Assembly: GCA_002405875.1 (NCBI GenBank)
Contig: DHMR01000061.1
Location: forward strand, 1-32,613
Length of the DNA: 32,613 nucleotides
Source of the DNA: a bacterium UBA4637
GTDB taxonomy: Bacteria > Bacteroidota > Bacteroidia > Bacteroidales > Bacteroidaceae
Reading direction: 5' to 3'
The notes beneath the pieces were generated by a model, which searched no databases, was not told the origin of the DNA, and saw only the letters and a list, made by a program, of their open reading frames with translations. Position numbers and translations under genes: made by a program. This document shows, one piece after another, positions 1 to 9,511 of the stretch (within the stretch, counting starts at the first letter, position 1; each line of letters begins with the position of its first letter).

Positions 1-31
1 CTTCAAGATGTTCTCTTGTTATTGTTGTCAT
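1..31 (-). CDS. 5' end of a leftward gene cut by the window edge
   Basis: An ATG at 31 opens a minus-strand frame reading MTTITREHLE before the window ends. A promoter-like TACCTTTG lies 28 bases upstream, which supports a real start. Only ten residues are visible, so no family can be named. Confidence 0.3.
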   Translation of the reverse strand, partial: MTTITREHLE

Positions 32-58
32 AACACTATCCATTTAGTTTAACGGAGG

Positions 59-66
59 CAAAGGTA
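59..66 (-). promoter_or_regulatory. Bacteroidetes -7 box (TACCTTTG) for the leftward gene at the window edge
   Basis: The minus strand reads TACCTTTG, matching the TAnnTTTG -7 consensus of the Bacteroidetes primary sigma factor. It would start transcription near 55, about 25 bases before the ATG at 31. No convincing TTTG -33 box is seen 19-21 bases upstream, so this is moderate. Confidence 0.4.
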
Positions 67-127
67 ATATTCACCCACACCTTGTGGCTTCCGTTTCCCT
101 TCGAGCGGATGGTCGGTCTCTCGCTTC

Positions 128-289
128 TACAGCGTCGGTAGTACTAGGTGAAACGCCACGATGATAAAATTGCATTTTTTCGATGAACTCCTTTCGGGAT
201 AGCGTGCGGTTGGTCACTATCTAGGGATAGACTTTTCGCTTGCCTGTATTATGCACGTCAGCCATCTCTTGCAATTTGTACTTAACCAT
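128..289 (-). pseudogene. decayed HU-family (histone-like) DNA-binding protein gene
   Basis: From an ATG at 289 the minus strand reads MVKYKLQEMADVHNTGKRK then VYP, a TAG stop at codon 23 (221-223), and continues in the same frame with IVTNRTLSRKEFIEKMQ and YHRGVSPSTTDAV. I recognise this as the N-terminal half of the HU-like histone-family proteins common in Bacteroidetes, where a lysine normally sits at the stop position; AAG to TAG is a single change. After about codon 54 the similarity ends and the core beta-arm and C-terminal part are missing, so the copy is dead by nonsense mutation and truncation. It sits between a MITE-like element and the start of another gene, fitting a rearranged spot. 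The family assignment is from memory of sequence similarity. Confidence 0.55.
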
Positions 290-343
290 TTCTGTTTCCT
301 TTCTTATTTTGATTGTTAGCTTTAGCGTTTAAAAAGTATTTGC

Positions 344-454
344 TAGGAGAAGAAAACTTCGTTCAGCATTGTTGAACACACATTCAGAATTGTTGGACGC
401 ACATCCAATACTATAGAACCGTCGTTCAATACTGTTGAACGAAGTTTTCTCCTA
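344..454. repeat. MITE-like inverted-repeat element with four 21-bp palindromic units
   Basis: The left arm (344-365) starts TAGGAGAA and ends AACTTCGTTCA; the right arm (436-454) is its reverse complement apart from three extra bases (GAA) in the left arm. Between them are four units of exactly 21 bp at 361, 382, 403 and 424. Each is built around an imperfect palindrome such as GTTCAATACTGTTGAAC (424-440). TA flanks both ends, as in a TA target duplication. It lies just past the 3' end of the oxidoreductase gene. The structure is seen directly; mobility is inference. Confidence 0.6.
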
Positions 455-505
455 CACAAAAATATATTTATATCCTGTAATAACCAAGACATTCCCTAGG
501 AACGA

Positions 506-2155
506 TTACTTTACATACGAATGAAGATACTCCGCGCACATTTCTGCACATCGTTCTCCATCCACACCCGCGGAGACAATGCCCCCAGCATATCCAGCAC
601 CTTCGCCACACGGGAAGAGGCCTTGGATGCGAACATGCTGCAAGGTGTCTCGGTCTCTCAGAATGCGAACAGGAGAAGAAGTTCTTGTCTCCGTGGCTAT
701 CAAGATTGCCTCATTGGTCAAGAATCCATGGGCATTCTTGCCAAAGGTCTTGAATCCTTCCTGCAAACGCTTGCTCACAAAATCGGGCATCCAAAAATGC
801 AACGGACTACTAATCAAACCTGGTGCATAACTACTCTTCGGCAAATCATAGCTAAGACGATTGTTGACAAAGTCAGCCATTCGCTGAGACGGAGCAGTCT
901 GTTTCATATTTCCCTGCTGCCAACATTGCTTCTCCAATATCTGCTGGAAATACATCATTGACAAAGGATCCTGAGATACCTCATCGACAGGACGACCGCT
1001 ATGACCAGCCACGAATTGGACGACATCCTCTGGATGAGTTTCTACAACCATACCCGAATTGCTCCAAGCCGTACCACGATTGCTAGGGCTCATTCCATTC
1101 ACCACCAGTTGCTCAGGACCAGTAGCCGCAGGTATCACAAACCCACCAGGACACATACAAAAGCTATAGACACCTCGTCCCTCCACCTGTGTCACGAAAC
1201 TATATTCAGCTGCCGGCAAATACTTTCCACGACCATTCTTGTTGTGATATTGTATCTGGTCGATCAACTGGGAAGGATGTTCCAAGCGGACCCCTACGGC
1301 AATGCCTTTCGCCTCGACCTCAACCTTGGCAGAAGCCAGGTAGCGATAGACATCACGAGCACTGTGCCCCGTGGCCAGGATGACAGGACCACGATAAGTT
1401 TCCTCCGCTCCCGTCGCTAGGTTGAGCGCCTCCACACCAACCACCTTGTCCATCATGCTTGCATCCACATTCTGTTTGGCATCACTTTCCAGTAAAAAGC
1501 GAGTCATCTTCGTTTGGAAATGTACCTCGCCGCCGCTCTTGAGAATGGTGTTACGCATATTCTCGATTACCCGTGGCAATTTGTCCGTACCGATATGCGG
1601 ATGCGCATCAGCCAGAATATTGGTGTTGGCTCCATGTTGGCAGAATACATTCAATATTTTATCCACGCTACCCCGTTTTTTACTTCGAGTGTAGAGCTTG
1701 CCGTCGCTATAGGCTCCAGCACCCCCCTCGCCGAAGCAATAATTGCTCTCCGCATCCACTTTTTGGGTCTTGGTGATATTACTTAAATCTTTCTTGCGTT
1801 CACGTACATCCTTTCCACGTTCCAAGACAACGGGTCTGAAGCCTAGTTCTATCAATCGCAAAGACGCGAAGAGCCCTCCAGGTCCCTCACCCACCACGAT
1901 GACACGAGGGCGACCGCTCACATCCGGATATTCCGTGTGAACATATTGATCATCCTGTGGAAACTCGTTGATGTAAGCACGCACCTTAAGATTGACAAAG
2001 ATGGTACGCTGGCGAGCATCAATACTTCGCTTCAACACTCTCACTTGGTTCAAGGTTCTGACATCCAATCCCTTCTCCTTGGAGAGATAGCGCTTGATGC
2101 CTTCCTCACTGGCTGCCTGTTCGGGCAGAATTCTTATTTGATATTCCTGTATCAT
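506..2155 (-). CDS. FAD-dependent oxidoreductase (COG2509-type, NAD(P)/FAD-dependent)
   Basis: This 549-residue protein has an N-terminal region of about 80 residues, then the dinucleotide-binding segment VIVVGEGPGGLFASL (GxGxxG at 89-94) that binds the ADP part of FAD. A second conserved stretch, NYCFGEGGAGAYSDGKLYTR (138-157), is typical of the uncharacterised FAD-dependent dehydrogenases of COG2509, and a C-terminal CGEGAGYAGGIVSA motif closes the FAD site. Length is normal for the family and no membrane segment is seen, so it should be cytosolic. The physiological substrate is unknown. It begins 36 bases after the YfcE-type gene on the same strand and probably shares its transcript. The start is the ATG at 2155, since the MIQEYQIRI beginning resembles family members. 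Confidence 0.85.
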   Translation of the reverse strand: MIQEYQIRILPEQAASEEGIKRYLSKEKGLDVRTLNQVRVLKRSIDARQRTIFVNLKVRAYINEFPQDDQYVHTEYPDVSGRPRVIVVGEGPGGLFASLRLIELGFRPVVLERGKDVRERKKDLSNITKTQKVDAESNYCFGEGGAGAYSDGKLYTRSKKRGSVDKILNVFCQHGANTNILADAHPHIGTDKLPRVIENMRNTILKSGGEVHFQTKMTRFLLESDAKQNVDASMMDKVVGVEALNLATGAEETYRGPVILATGHSARDVYRYLASAKVEVEAKGIAVGVRLEHPSQLIDQIQYHNKNGRGKYLPAAEYSFVTQVEGRGVYSFCMCPGGFVIPAATGPEQLVVNGMSPSNRGTAWSNSGMVVETHPEDVVQFVAGHSGRPVDEVSQDPLSMMYFQQILEKQCWQQGNMKQTAPSQRMADFVNNRLSYDLPKSSYAPGLISSPLHFWMPDFVSKRLQEGFKTFGKNAHGFLTNEAILIATETRTSSPVRILRDRDTLQHVRIQGLFPCGEGAGYAGGIVSAGVDGERCAEMCAEYLHSYVK

Positions 2156-2191
2156 AATTCACATCTATCATTTTACCCCATCTTAAGGGGA

Positions 2192-2767
2192 TTATAAGTC
2201 CATCGTAGCCAAGACCTCGCATGTATCCAGATGATACATGGTAAACTTGCCATTCTCCAGGGTAGCGACCGTCGGAGGGTTTCCGCCCTTAGGGAAAGTG
2301 ATGCTGCCTGTATTCACCACCGCCAACTGAGCCTTTTCACCACCTTCACGCCAAGAAGGAGCGTCAACGTGCGACAGTTCCCAAAGATGAGAATGTCCAT
2401 AGACAATCGCATCGTATGGTCCTTTCGGCATTTTCTCCTTATTATAAACATGCCCATGTGTCAACAGGTAGCGTTTGCCCTGGTCAACCAGCAGCGCATA
2501 CGTCTCCATCATCGGAAAGTCAAGCAGCATTTGGTCCACCTCCGCATCACAGTTGCCTCTCACGGCAATAATCTTATCCGCCATCGCATTGAGTCGTTCC
2601 ACAATACCCTTAGGGTCAATTCCTTCCGGGATACGATTACGAGGTCCATAGTTGAGGATGTCACCCATGATGCAAAGCATGTCACATTGGTGAGACTCAA
2701 AAAATTCCAAAGTCTTCTCCAAGGCTGGCAAACAGCCATGAATATCTGATAATAACAGGTATTTCAT
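2192..2767 (-). CDS. yfcE: YfcE/MJ0936-type metallophosphoesterase (phosphodiesterase)
   Basis: The protein carries the full calcineurin-like metallophosphoesterase motif set: DIHG (8-11), GDILNYGPRN (35-44), GNCD (71-74), THGH (103-106) and GHSH (124-127), which bind two metal ions. E. coli YfcE of about 184 residues is the closest named relative and hydrolyses phosphodiester model substrates; the cellular substrate is unclear. I chose the ATG at 2767 (191 residues, MKYLLLSDIHG) over one seven codons earlier because this family begins directly at the first beta strand with the DxH motif. A TACTTTTG box 48 bases upstream supplies a promoter. The FAD oxidoreductase follows 36 bases downstream, so the two are probably co-transcribed. 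No signal peptide is present. Confidence 0.9.
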   Translation of the reverse strand: MKYLLLSDIHGCLPALEKTLEFFESHQCDMLCIMGDILNYGPRNRIPEGIDPKGIVERLNAMADKIIAVRGNCDAEVDQMLLDFPMMETYALLVDQGKRYLLTHGHVYNKEKMPKGPYDAIVYGHSHLWELSHVDAPSWREGGEKAQLAVVNTGSITFPKGGNPPTVATLENGKFTMYHLDTCEVLATMDL

Positions 2768-2814
2768 AAATTTACTTTTATTAAACAACGATAAGTCTTT
2801 TCTTTAAATGGCAA

Positions 2815-2822
2815 CAAAAGTA
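2815..2822 (-). promoter_or_regulatory. -7 box (TACTTTTG) for the yfcE-type operon
   Basis: The minus strand reads TACTTTTG, a match to TAnnTTTG, giving an expected start near 2810 and a leader of about 43 bases to the ATG at 2767. No clear -33 TTTG is found at the usual spacing. The 22-bp repeat array lies 77-260 bases upstream of this box, outside the predicted transcript. Confidence 0.45.
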
Positions 2823-2898
2823 CAAATAAAATCTGAGAAATCATTTCTTTTGGAGTTTTTTTTTCAATCATGGAACAATTTGACACTCATTTGCATCT

Positions 2899-3074
2899 CC
2901 TATCTCAGCCATTTACTTCTCCTATCTCAGCCATTTGCCCCTCCTATCTCAGCCATTTGCCCCTCCTATTTCAGCCATTTGCCCCTCCTATCTCAGCCAT
3001 TTACTCCTCCTATCTCAGCCATTTGCTCCTCCTATCTCAGCCATTTGGTCCTCCTATCTCAGCCATTTGGTCCG
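2899..3074. repeat. eight tandem copies of a 22-bp unit
   Basis: The plus strand repeats CCTATCTCAGCCATTTG followed by five variable bases (ACTTC to GTCCG) exactly eight times with no gap, starting at 2899, 2921, 2943, 2965, 2987, 3009, 3031 and 3053. Seventeen bases are almost invariant (one C-to-T in copy 4). A decayed ninth copy is visible just left of 2899. There are no unique spacers, so it is not a CRISPR array. On the minus strand every copy contains ATGGCTGAGATAGG; copies 2-7 place AGGAGG, AGGGG or a close variant upstream of the next ATG. The array separates the yfcE-type gene from the divergent thiamine operon. Confidence 0.9.
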
Positions 3075-3335
3075 GTTTATTTGTTTCTTTTCAATCACGT
3101 CTCCATCCGATATATAGCAAGCCAATATCCTTTTGAGATTTATCTTATAAATGGGAAAATTTGATTAGTCTTAATCGTTTAAAATGGTATGGTAACTAGC
3201 ATGTATGGATACAACTTATAACTTATCGCTTACAAATGTAGGAAATGAAACAACTAGCGGACAAAGTCAGGAAACTTCAACCGTTAATATACCATAAAAA
3301 TATATATTTTTGATACGACTTGCCAAAATTATCAT
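3075..3335. other. AT-rich intergenic stretch with no gene seen
   Basis: No frame here has a credible start, length or family match. It holds scattered short palindromic bits only (for example TATGGT near 3188 and ACCATA near 3290). It probably contains upstream promoter sequence for the riboswitch transcript; nothing more can be supported. Confidence 0.5.
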
Positions 3336-3343
3336 TACATTTG
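3336..3343 (+). promoter_or_regulatory. -7 box (TACATTTG) for the thiamine operon
   Basis: TACATTTG matches TAnnTTTG and puts the transcript start near 3348, immediately before the first helix of the TPP riboswitch. That geometry is strong support. The -33 element is unclear: TTTTG at 3308-3312 is slightly too far and TTG at 3320 too close. Confidence 0.6.
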
Positions 3344-3350
3344 CAACTGA

Positions 3351-3435
3351 TTATCACGGGGTGCTGAGTGATTCAGCTGAGATTATACCCATAGAACCTG
3401 ATACAGTTAGTACTGTCGAAGGGAAATTGATATAA
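3351..3435 (+). ncRNA. TPP riboswitch (THI element)
   Basis: The conserved aptamer parts appear in order: the GGGGTGC block (3358-3364), a short P3 hairpin GCTGA...TCAGC, the CTGAGA box (3377-3382), ACCC, then GAACCTGAT, a small ACAG...CTGT hairpin, and the closing GAAGGGAA block (3418-3425). The flanks TTATCA and TGATATAA can close P1. It lies upstream of six thiamine biosynthesis genes, exactly as expected. Binding of thiamine pyrophosphate should reduce expression of the operon; the hairpin directly downstream suggests control by premature termination. Confidence 0.95.
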
Positions 3436-3440
3436 TAAAG

Positions 3441-3487
3441 AAAAGCCCCTATTCTAGAACTGTAAACGTCTAGACTAGGGGCTTTTT
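3441..3487 (+). terminator. intrinsic terminator / attenuator downstream of the TPP riboswitch
   Basis: AAAAGCCCCTA (3441-3451) pairs with TAGGGGCTTTT (3476-3486), and TCTAGA pairs with TCTAGA inside, giving a long GC-rich stem with a ten-base loop and a T-tract (3483-3487). It lies between the aptamer and thiS, 60 bases before the first start codon, so it is the likely expression platform. An alternative antiterminator pairing was not worked out. Confidence 0.85.
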
Positions 3488-3549
3488 CTCTACTCTCTTT
3501 CAGAAGCATTTCCGTGTTTTTATTCACTATTTACTTAAGGAACAGCTAT

Positions 3550-3747
3550 ATGAAAGTAAGCATCAACAACAAAGAAACAGAGACGAATGCTCTCAACGTA
3601 AAGCAACTGGCAGAGGAAATGCGACTCCCCGCCACCGGTGTCGCCATTGCCATCAGCAATCAAATGGTACCTCGCGACGAATGGGAAAGTACCCAAATAC
3701 TTGAAGGTGCCGACATAGTGATTGTCAAGGCGTTTTGCGGAGGATAA
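3550..3747 (+). CDS. thiS: ThiS, thiamine biosynthesis sulfur-carrier protein
   Basis: This is a 65-residue ubiquitin-like protein ending in the diagnostic Gly-Gly (KAFCGG). ThiS is adenylated at its C-terminus and loaded as a thiocarboxylate that delivers sulfur to ThiG for thiazole formation. The ATG at 3550 (MKVSINNKETETN) was chosen over an upstream in-frame ATG because ThiS proteins are about 65-70 residues and start at this first beta strand. It is the first gene after the riboswitch and terminator, and thiE follows four bases later, so the two are translated from one message. The usual activating enzyme ThiF is not encoded in this operon. Confidence 0.93.
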   Translation: MKVSINNKETETNALNVKQLAEEMRLPATGVAIAISNQMVPRDEWESTQILEGADIVIVKAFCGG

Positions 3748-3751
3748 GGGC

Positions 3752-4402
3752 ATGGCAAAGGTATCACTCAACAACTGCAAGTTGCAATTCATCTCCCATC
3801 AAAATGACAAGATGAGTTATCTGGAGGGCATACATGCTGCCTTGACTGGGCTATGCTCCTGGATTCAGCTACGCATGAAGGGAGCCTCCGATGCAGAAGT
3901 TCGTCCCATCGCCCTCCAAGCGCAATACTGGTGCAAGGTCATGAAAGCTACATTTATCATCGACGACCGGGTGGAGCTCGTGAAGGAGCTTCATGCCGAC
4001 GGCGTTCATCTCGGCAAGAACGACATGCCTATTGCCGAGGCTCGAAAAATCCTCGGTGATGACTACATCATCGGAGGAACAGCCAACACTTTCGAAGACG
4101 TGAAGACTCTTGCAGAAGCTGGAGCTGACTATATAGGTTGTGGTCCTTTCCGGTTCACCACCACCAAGGAAAAACTTTCACCCGTCTTAGGACTGGAAGG
4201 CTACCGAGAAATCGCAAGCGAAATGAAAGCTCACCACATCGACATCCCAACGGTTGCCATTGGGGGGATCACCAAGGAGGATATTCCAGCAATTTTGGAA
4301 ACCGGGGTGACGGGCATTGCCCTCAGTGGTAGCATTCTCAATGCCCAAGACCCAGTTGCGGAAACTCATGACATCGTAGAGCTTATGCATAGACATATAT
4401 AA
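3752..4402 (+). CDS. thiE: ThiE, thiamine phosphate synthase
   Basis: ThiE joins HMP pyrophosphate to the thiazole phosphate to make thiamine phosphate. The 216-residue protein shows the full active-site set: QLRMK (39-43) for the pyrophosphate, DDR (71-73), DGVHLGKND (83-91), GPFRFTTTK (131-139) and the C-terminal AIGGI and ALSGSI phosphate-binding loops. The start at 3752 is preferred to one ten codons upstream inside thiS because it lies just after the thiS stop behind GGAGGATAAGGGC and gives the family length. This is the canonical ThiE of the operon; a second, divergent copy is fused to ThiD further down. TIM-barrel, cytosolic. Confidence 0.93.
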   Translation: MAKVSLNNCKLQFISHQNDKMSYLEGIHAALTGLCSWIQLRMKGASDAEVRPIALQAQYWCKVMKATFIIDDRVELVKELHADGVHLGKNDMPIAEARKILGDDYIIGGTANTFEDVKTLAEAGADYIGCGPFRFTTTKEKLSPVLGLEGYREIASEMKAHHIDIPTVAIGGITKEDIPAILETGVTGIALSGSILNAQDPVAETHDIVELMHRHI

Positions 4403-4456
4403 ACACATAGACACATATATATAATAGAACATATAAAAAACAAACATACAAAAACA

Positions 4457-5230
4457 ATGGAAAAGTTAATTATTGCAGGAAGAGAGTTCAACTCTCGCCT
4501 ATTTCTCGGAACAGGTAAGTTTAACAACAACAACCTCATGGCAGAAGCCATCAAGGCTTCAGAGACAGAAATGGTTACTGTGGCCATGAAGCGCATCGAA
4601 CTGGAAGACAAACAGGACGACTTGCTCTCCCACATCGTGCAGAACCCAAACATCCAGTTGCTGCCTAACACCAGTGGCGTACGCAATGCCGAGGAGGCAG
4701 TATTCGCAGCACAGATGGCTCGAGAGGCTTTCGGCACCAACTGGCTGAAGTTAGAGATTCATCCAGACCCACGCTATCTTTTGCCTGACTCCATCGAGAC
4801 CCTGAAGGCTACAGAAAAACTCGTCAAGCTCGGCTTCGTGGTTTTGCCTTACTGTCAAGCCGACCCTACTCTCTGCAAGCACTTGGAGGAAGCCGGTGCC
4901 GCTACCGTGATGCCACTCGCTGCTCCTATCGGTACCAACAAGGGTTTGAGAATGAAGGACTTCTTGCAGATTATCATCGAGCAGGCTACCGTGCCCGTCG
5001 TAGTCGACGCAGGTATCGGCGCTCCTAGCCACGCAGCCGAAGCCATGGAGATGGGTGCCGACGCATGCTTGGTCAACACCGCCATCGCCGTCGCGGGCAA
5101 CCCTGTGGAGATGGCAACAGCCTTCAAGGAGGCTGTCATCTGCGGTCGCCGTGCCTACGAGGCTGGTCTCGGAGCCATCAGCGACTGCGCCGAGGCAAGT
5201 TCTCCACTCACAGCATTCCTCAACAACTAA
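4457..5230 (+). CDS. thiG: ThiG, thiazole synthase
   Basis: ThiG forms the thiazole phosphate ring from deoxyxylulose 5-phosphate, dehydroglycine and the ThiS thiocarboxylate. The 257-residue TIM-barrel protein contains [13 protein letters not shown], whose lysine (K98) corresponds to the Schiff-base lysine of the family, followed by [11 protein letters not shown] and the phosphate-binding end [20 protein letters not shown]. The closing segment [20 protein letters not shown] is also typical. Its dehydroglycine should come from ThiH, encoded two genes downstream, which fits an anaerobe (aerobes use ThiO). It sits 54 bases after thiE and 24 before thiC. Length is normal. Confidence 0.95.
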   Translation: MEKLIIAGREFNSRLFLGTGKFNNNNLMAEAIKASETEMVTVAMKRIELEDKQDDLLSHIVQNPNIQLLPNTSGVRNAEEAVFAAQMAREAFGTNWLKLEIHPDPRYLLPDSIETLKATEKLVKLGFVVLPYCQADPTLCKHLEEAGAATVMPLAAPIGTNKGLRMKDFLQIIIEQATVPVVVDAGIGAPSHAAEAMEMGADACLVNTAIAVAGNPVEMATAFKEAVICGRRAYEAGLGAISDCAEASSPLTAFLNN

Positions 5231-6949
<1,719 letters not shown>

Positions 6950-6972
6950 GAAGAAATTTTTAAGATAGAAAA

Positions 6973-8121
6973 ATGTTTTCAGACGAACTAAAGAATTACA
7001 GTTGGGAGGAAACCACTGAGCGCATCGCCTCGATGACCGAGAACGACGTGCGCCGTGCCCTCGCCAAGGAGCATTGCGACATCAACGACTTCATGGCAAT
7101 GCTTTCACCAGCAGCCGAACCATTCCTGGAACAGATGGCCCGACTCTCACGCCAATATACCGAGGAGCGTTTCGGCAAGACCATGTCGATGTTCATCCCT
7201 CTCTATATCACCAACTCATGCTCCAACTCATGCGTGTACTGCGGTTTCCATCGTGAGAACCCAATGGCTCGCACCATCCTCACCCCAGAGCAAATCGAGA
7301 ACGAATACAAGGCCATCAAGCAGTTGGCCCCCTTCGAGAACATCCTGCTCGTAACCGGCGAGAACCCGGCCAAGGCAGGAACACCTTACCTCGCCAAGGC
7401 CATCGACATCGCCAAGAAATACTTCTCCAACGTAAAGATAGAGGTGATGCCTCTCTCTACCGAGGACTACAAGACTCTCGCCGACCACGGCATGAACGGT
7501 GTCATTTGTTTTCAGGAGACCTATCATCGTGAGAACTACAAGCTCTACCACCCACGTGGCATGAAAAGCAAGTTCGAGTGGCGTTGCGATGGCTTCGACC
7601 GCATGGGCATGGCTGGAGTCCACTCCATCGGCATGGGCGTGCTCATCGGTCTGGAGAAGGAATGGCGCACCGACGTAACCATGATGGCTCGTCATCTACG
7701 TTACCTCCAGAAACACTACTGGAAGACCAAGTACAGCGTGAACTTCCCACGTATGCGCCCTGCACAGAACGAAGGTTTCCAACCAAACTGTTTTATGTCG
7801 GACAAGGAGTTGGCACAAGCTACCTTCGCCATGCGCATATTCGACCATGATGTAGACATCTCCTACTCTACCCGTGAACCAGCCTTCATCCGTGACAACA
7901 TGGCAACCCTCGGTGTCACCACCATGTCGGCTGAGTCGAAGGTAAATCCAGGCGGTTACCATACCTATCCACAGGCTTTGGAACAGTTCACCGTGAGCGA
8001 CGAGCGCACCGCCAAGGTCATCAACGCCCGCCTCAAGGAGTTGGGGCGTGAGCCCGTATGGAAGGATTGGGATGCCTCCTTCGATTTCTTCGGAAATCTA
8101 AATAAAGAGATGGCCATCTAA
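6973..8121 (+). CDS. thiH: ThiH, 2-iminoacetate synthase
   Basis: ThiH is a radical SAM enzyme that cleaves tyrosine to p-cresol and dehydroglycine (2-iminoacetate), which ThiG uses for the thiazole ring. The CxxxCxxC cluster motif is seen as CSNSCVYCGF (C83, C87, C90), after YITNSC, and the SAM-binding LLVTGENPAKAG segment follows. The C-terminal YSTREPAFIRDNMATLGVT and MSAESKVNPGGYH stretches are characteristic of ThiH rather than the related NosL or CofH proteins. At 382 residues the length is normal. It starts 23 bases after thiC, inside the same operon. The oxygen sensitivity of this enzyme suits an anaerobic gut-type organism (inference). Confidence 0.95.
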   Translation: MFSDELKNYSWEETTERIASMTENDVRRALAKEHCDINDFMAMLSPAAEPFLEQMARLSRQYTEERFGKTMSMFIPLYITNSCSNSCVYCGFHRENPMARTILTPEQIENEYKAIKQLAPFENILLVTGENPAKAGTPYLAKAIDIAKKYFSNVKIEVMPLSTEDYKTLADHGMNGVICFQETYHRENYKLYHPRGMKSKFEWRCDGFDRMGMAGVHSIGMGVLIGLEKEWRTDVTMMARHLRYLQKHYWKTKYSVNFPRMRPAQNEGFQPNCFMSDKELAQATFAMRIFDHDVDISYSTREPAFIRDNMATLGVTTMSAESKVNPGGYHTYPQALEQFTVSDERTAKVINARLKELGREPVWKDWDASFDFFGNLNKEMAI

Positions 8122-8164
8122 TGGTAATATGTGATAGAAAGTATGTCATAACAAAGATATATCC

Positions 8165-9511
8165 ATGACAATCGTTATAACACTTCCTGACTTTTTCGAT
8201 GGAGAAGCTGAGCAAATCGTTCAGCTTCTCCATTCATCTATTGATCTCATTCATATACGCAAGCCCAAGTCTTCGATCCAAGAACTAGAGCGCCTCATTC
8301 AAGAGATACCTAGTAAATATTATTCACGACTGGTTCTCCACGACCATCCAGAACTCGCCATGAAATACCATCTACACGGCATTCATCTGAACAGCCGCAA
8401 TCCCTTGCCCCCTGAAGGATGGCAAGGAAGTGTGAGTAAAAGTTGCCATTCCCTGGAAGAGGTAAAAGAATGGAAAGAAGAATGTGATTACGTTTCGCTC
8501 TCACCTATATTCGATTCCATCTCCAAGAAAGGCTACCACGCCGCATTCTCGGACGAGGTTCTTAAGAAAGCCAAAGCGGATAGGCTCATTGACAAAAAAG
8601 TCATGGCGCTGGGAGGAGTCACGTTCAACAAAATCGACGAGGTTTTACGAATGGGATTTGGAGGTGGAATGATACTGGGAGACGCTTGGAAGAAAAACTC
8701 AAATCGTAGATCACAAACACCTGTGGCTCTGTCGATTGCAGGCTCTGACCCAAGTGCAGGCGCAGGAATACAGCAAGACCTAAAAACCATGTCGGCCATT
8801 GGCATCTATGGAGCTACTGTGATTTCTGCCGTCACCAGCCAAAACACACTAGGAATTTCTGCCGTGTTGCCAATGCCTGCCGAGACCGTAGCCTCCCAGT
8901 TGGATGCCGTCCTCTCCGACCTTCATGTCACAGCCATCAAGATTGGAATGGTTCCCAATACTATCATAGCACATGTCATCGCCACCCAACTTAAGGACTA
9001 CCTCACCCAAAACCGTGATTGTTTCGTCATCTATGATCCCATTATGGTTTCTACAAGCGGCAAAAGACTCATGGAGAAAGAATGCATTCAAGTTGTAAGC
9101 AAGGAACTATTTCCACTATGCACATTGGTCACTCCCAACATCCCGGAAGCATCCGTTCTCTTACAACATGAATACGTAGGAGAAAATGACGGTAAGGAAT
9201 TAACCCAAAAATTCCCTACCAGCTTTTTGGTCAAGGGAGGACATGGTAAAGGAAATGTGCTTTTTGATTCCCTGTTCACCCCAAACCAAGAGCCCATGGT
9301 ATTTCCGACAGAGAAGATAGACTCACGCAACCTTCATGGAACGGGTTGCACCCTCTCCTCCGCCATCGCCTCATATTTATTACTTGGAAACTCCATGACA
9401 ACATCCATAGAAAAAGCAAAACATTTTTTGTCTGTGGGTATTACCCGAGGAAAGGATGCAAGAATCGGTAAAGGAAACGGCCCCCTTATTCTGTTTGGTG
9501 AGTCCCTATAG
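8165..9511 (+). CDS. thiD: fused ThiE/TenI-like domain and ThiD (HMP/HMP-P kinase)
   Basis: Residues 186-445 are a complete ThiD ribokinase-fold domain: [20 protein letters not shown] (188-207), [13 protein letters not shown] (291-303), TPNIPEA, LVKGGHG (355-361) and [10 protein letters not shown] with the catalytic-site Cys 395. It phosphorylates HMP and HMP-P to the pyrophosphate. Residues 1-176 are a ThiE-superfamily barrel that has drifted: IHIRKP replaces the QLRxK motif, LHDHPELA the DDR region, and GIHLNSRN the DGVHLGxxD motif, while [11 protein letters not shown] and ALGGVT remain. It could be a TenI-like thiazole tautomerase or an altered synthase; a full ThiE is already in the operon. 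It begins 43 bases after thiH and ends on the same CTATAG that stops the convergent transporter gene. Confidence 0.88.
   Translation: MTIVITLPDFFDGEAEQIVQLLHSSIDLIHIRKPKSSIQELERLIQEIPSKYYSRLVLHDHPELAMKYHLHGIHLNSRNPLPPEGWQGSVSKSCHSLEEVKEWKEECDYVSLSPIFDSISKKGYHAAFSDEVLKKAKADRLIDKKVMALGGVTFNKIDEVLRMGFGGGMILGDAWKKNSNRRSQTPVALSIAGSDPSAGAGIQQDLKTMSAIGIYGATVISAVTSQNTLGISAVLPMPAETVASQLDAVLSDLHVTAIKIGMVPNTIIAHVIATQLKDYLTQNRDCFVIYDPIMVSTSGKRLMEKECIQVVSKELFPLCTLVTPNIPEASVLLQHEYVGENDGKELTQKFPTSFLVKGGHGKGNVLFDSLFTPNQEPMVFPTEKIDSRNLHGTGCTLSSAIASYLLLGNSMTTSIEKAKHFLSVGITRGKDARIGKGNGPLILFGESL

Noticed and set aside
2899..3074. CRISPR array
   Set aside because: The units are directly joined with only five variable bases and no unique spacers, and there are no cas genes.
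2808..3164. Three overlapping plus-strand frames without stops across the repeat array (Ser/Pro/Leu-rich)
   Set aside because: They arise because the 22-bp unit has no plus-strand stop in any frame; none has homology or a plausible start, and the period shifts the frame each copy.
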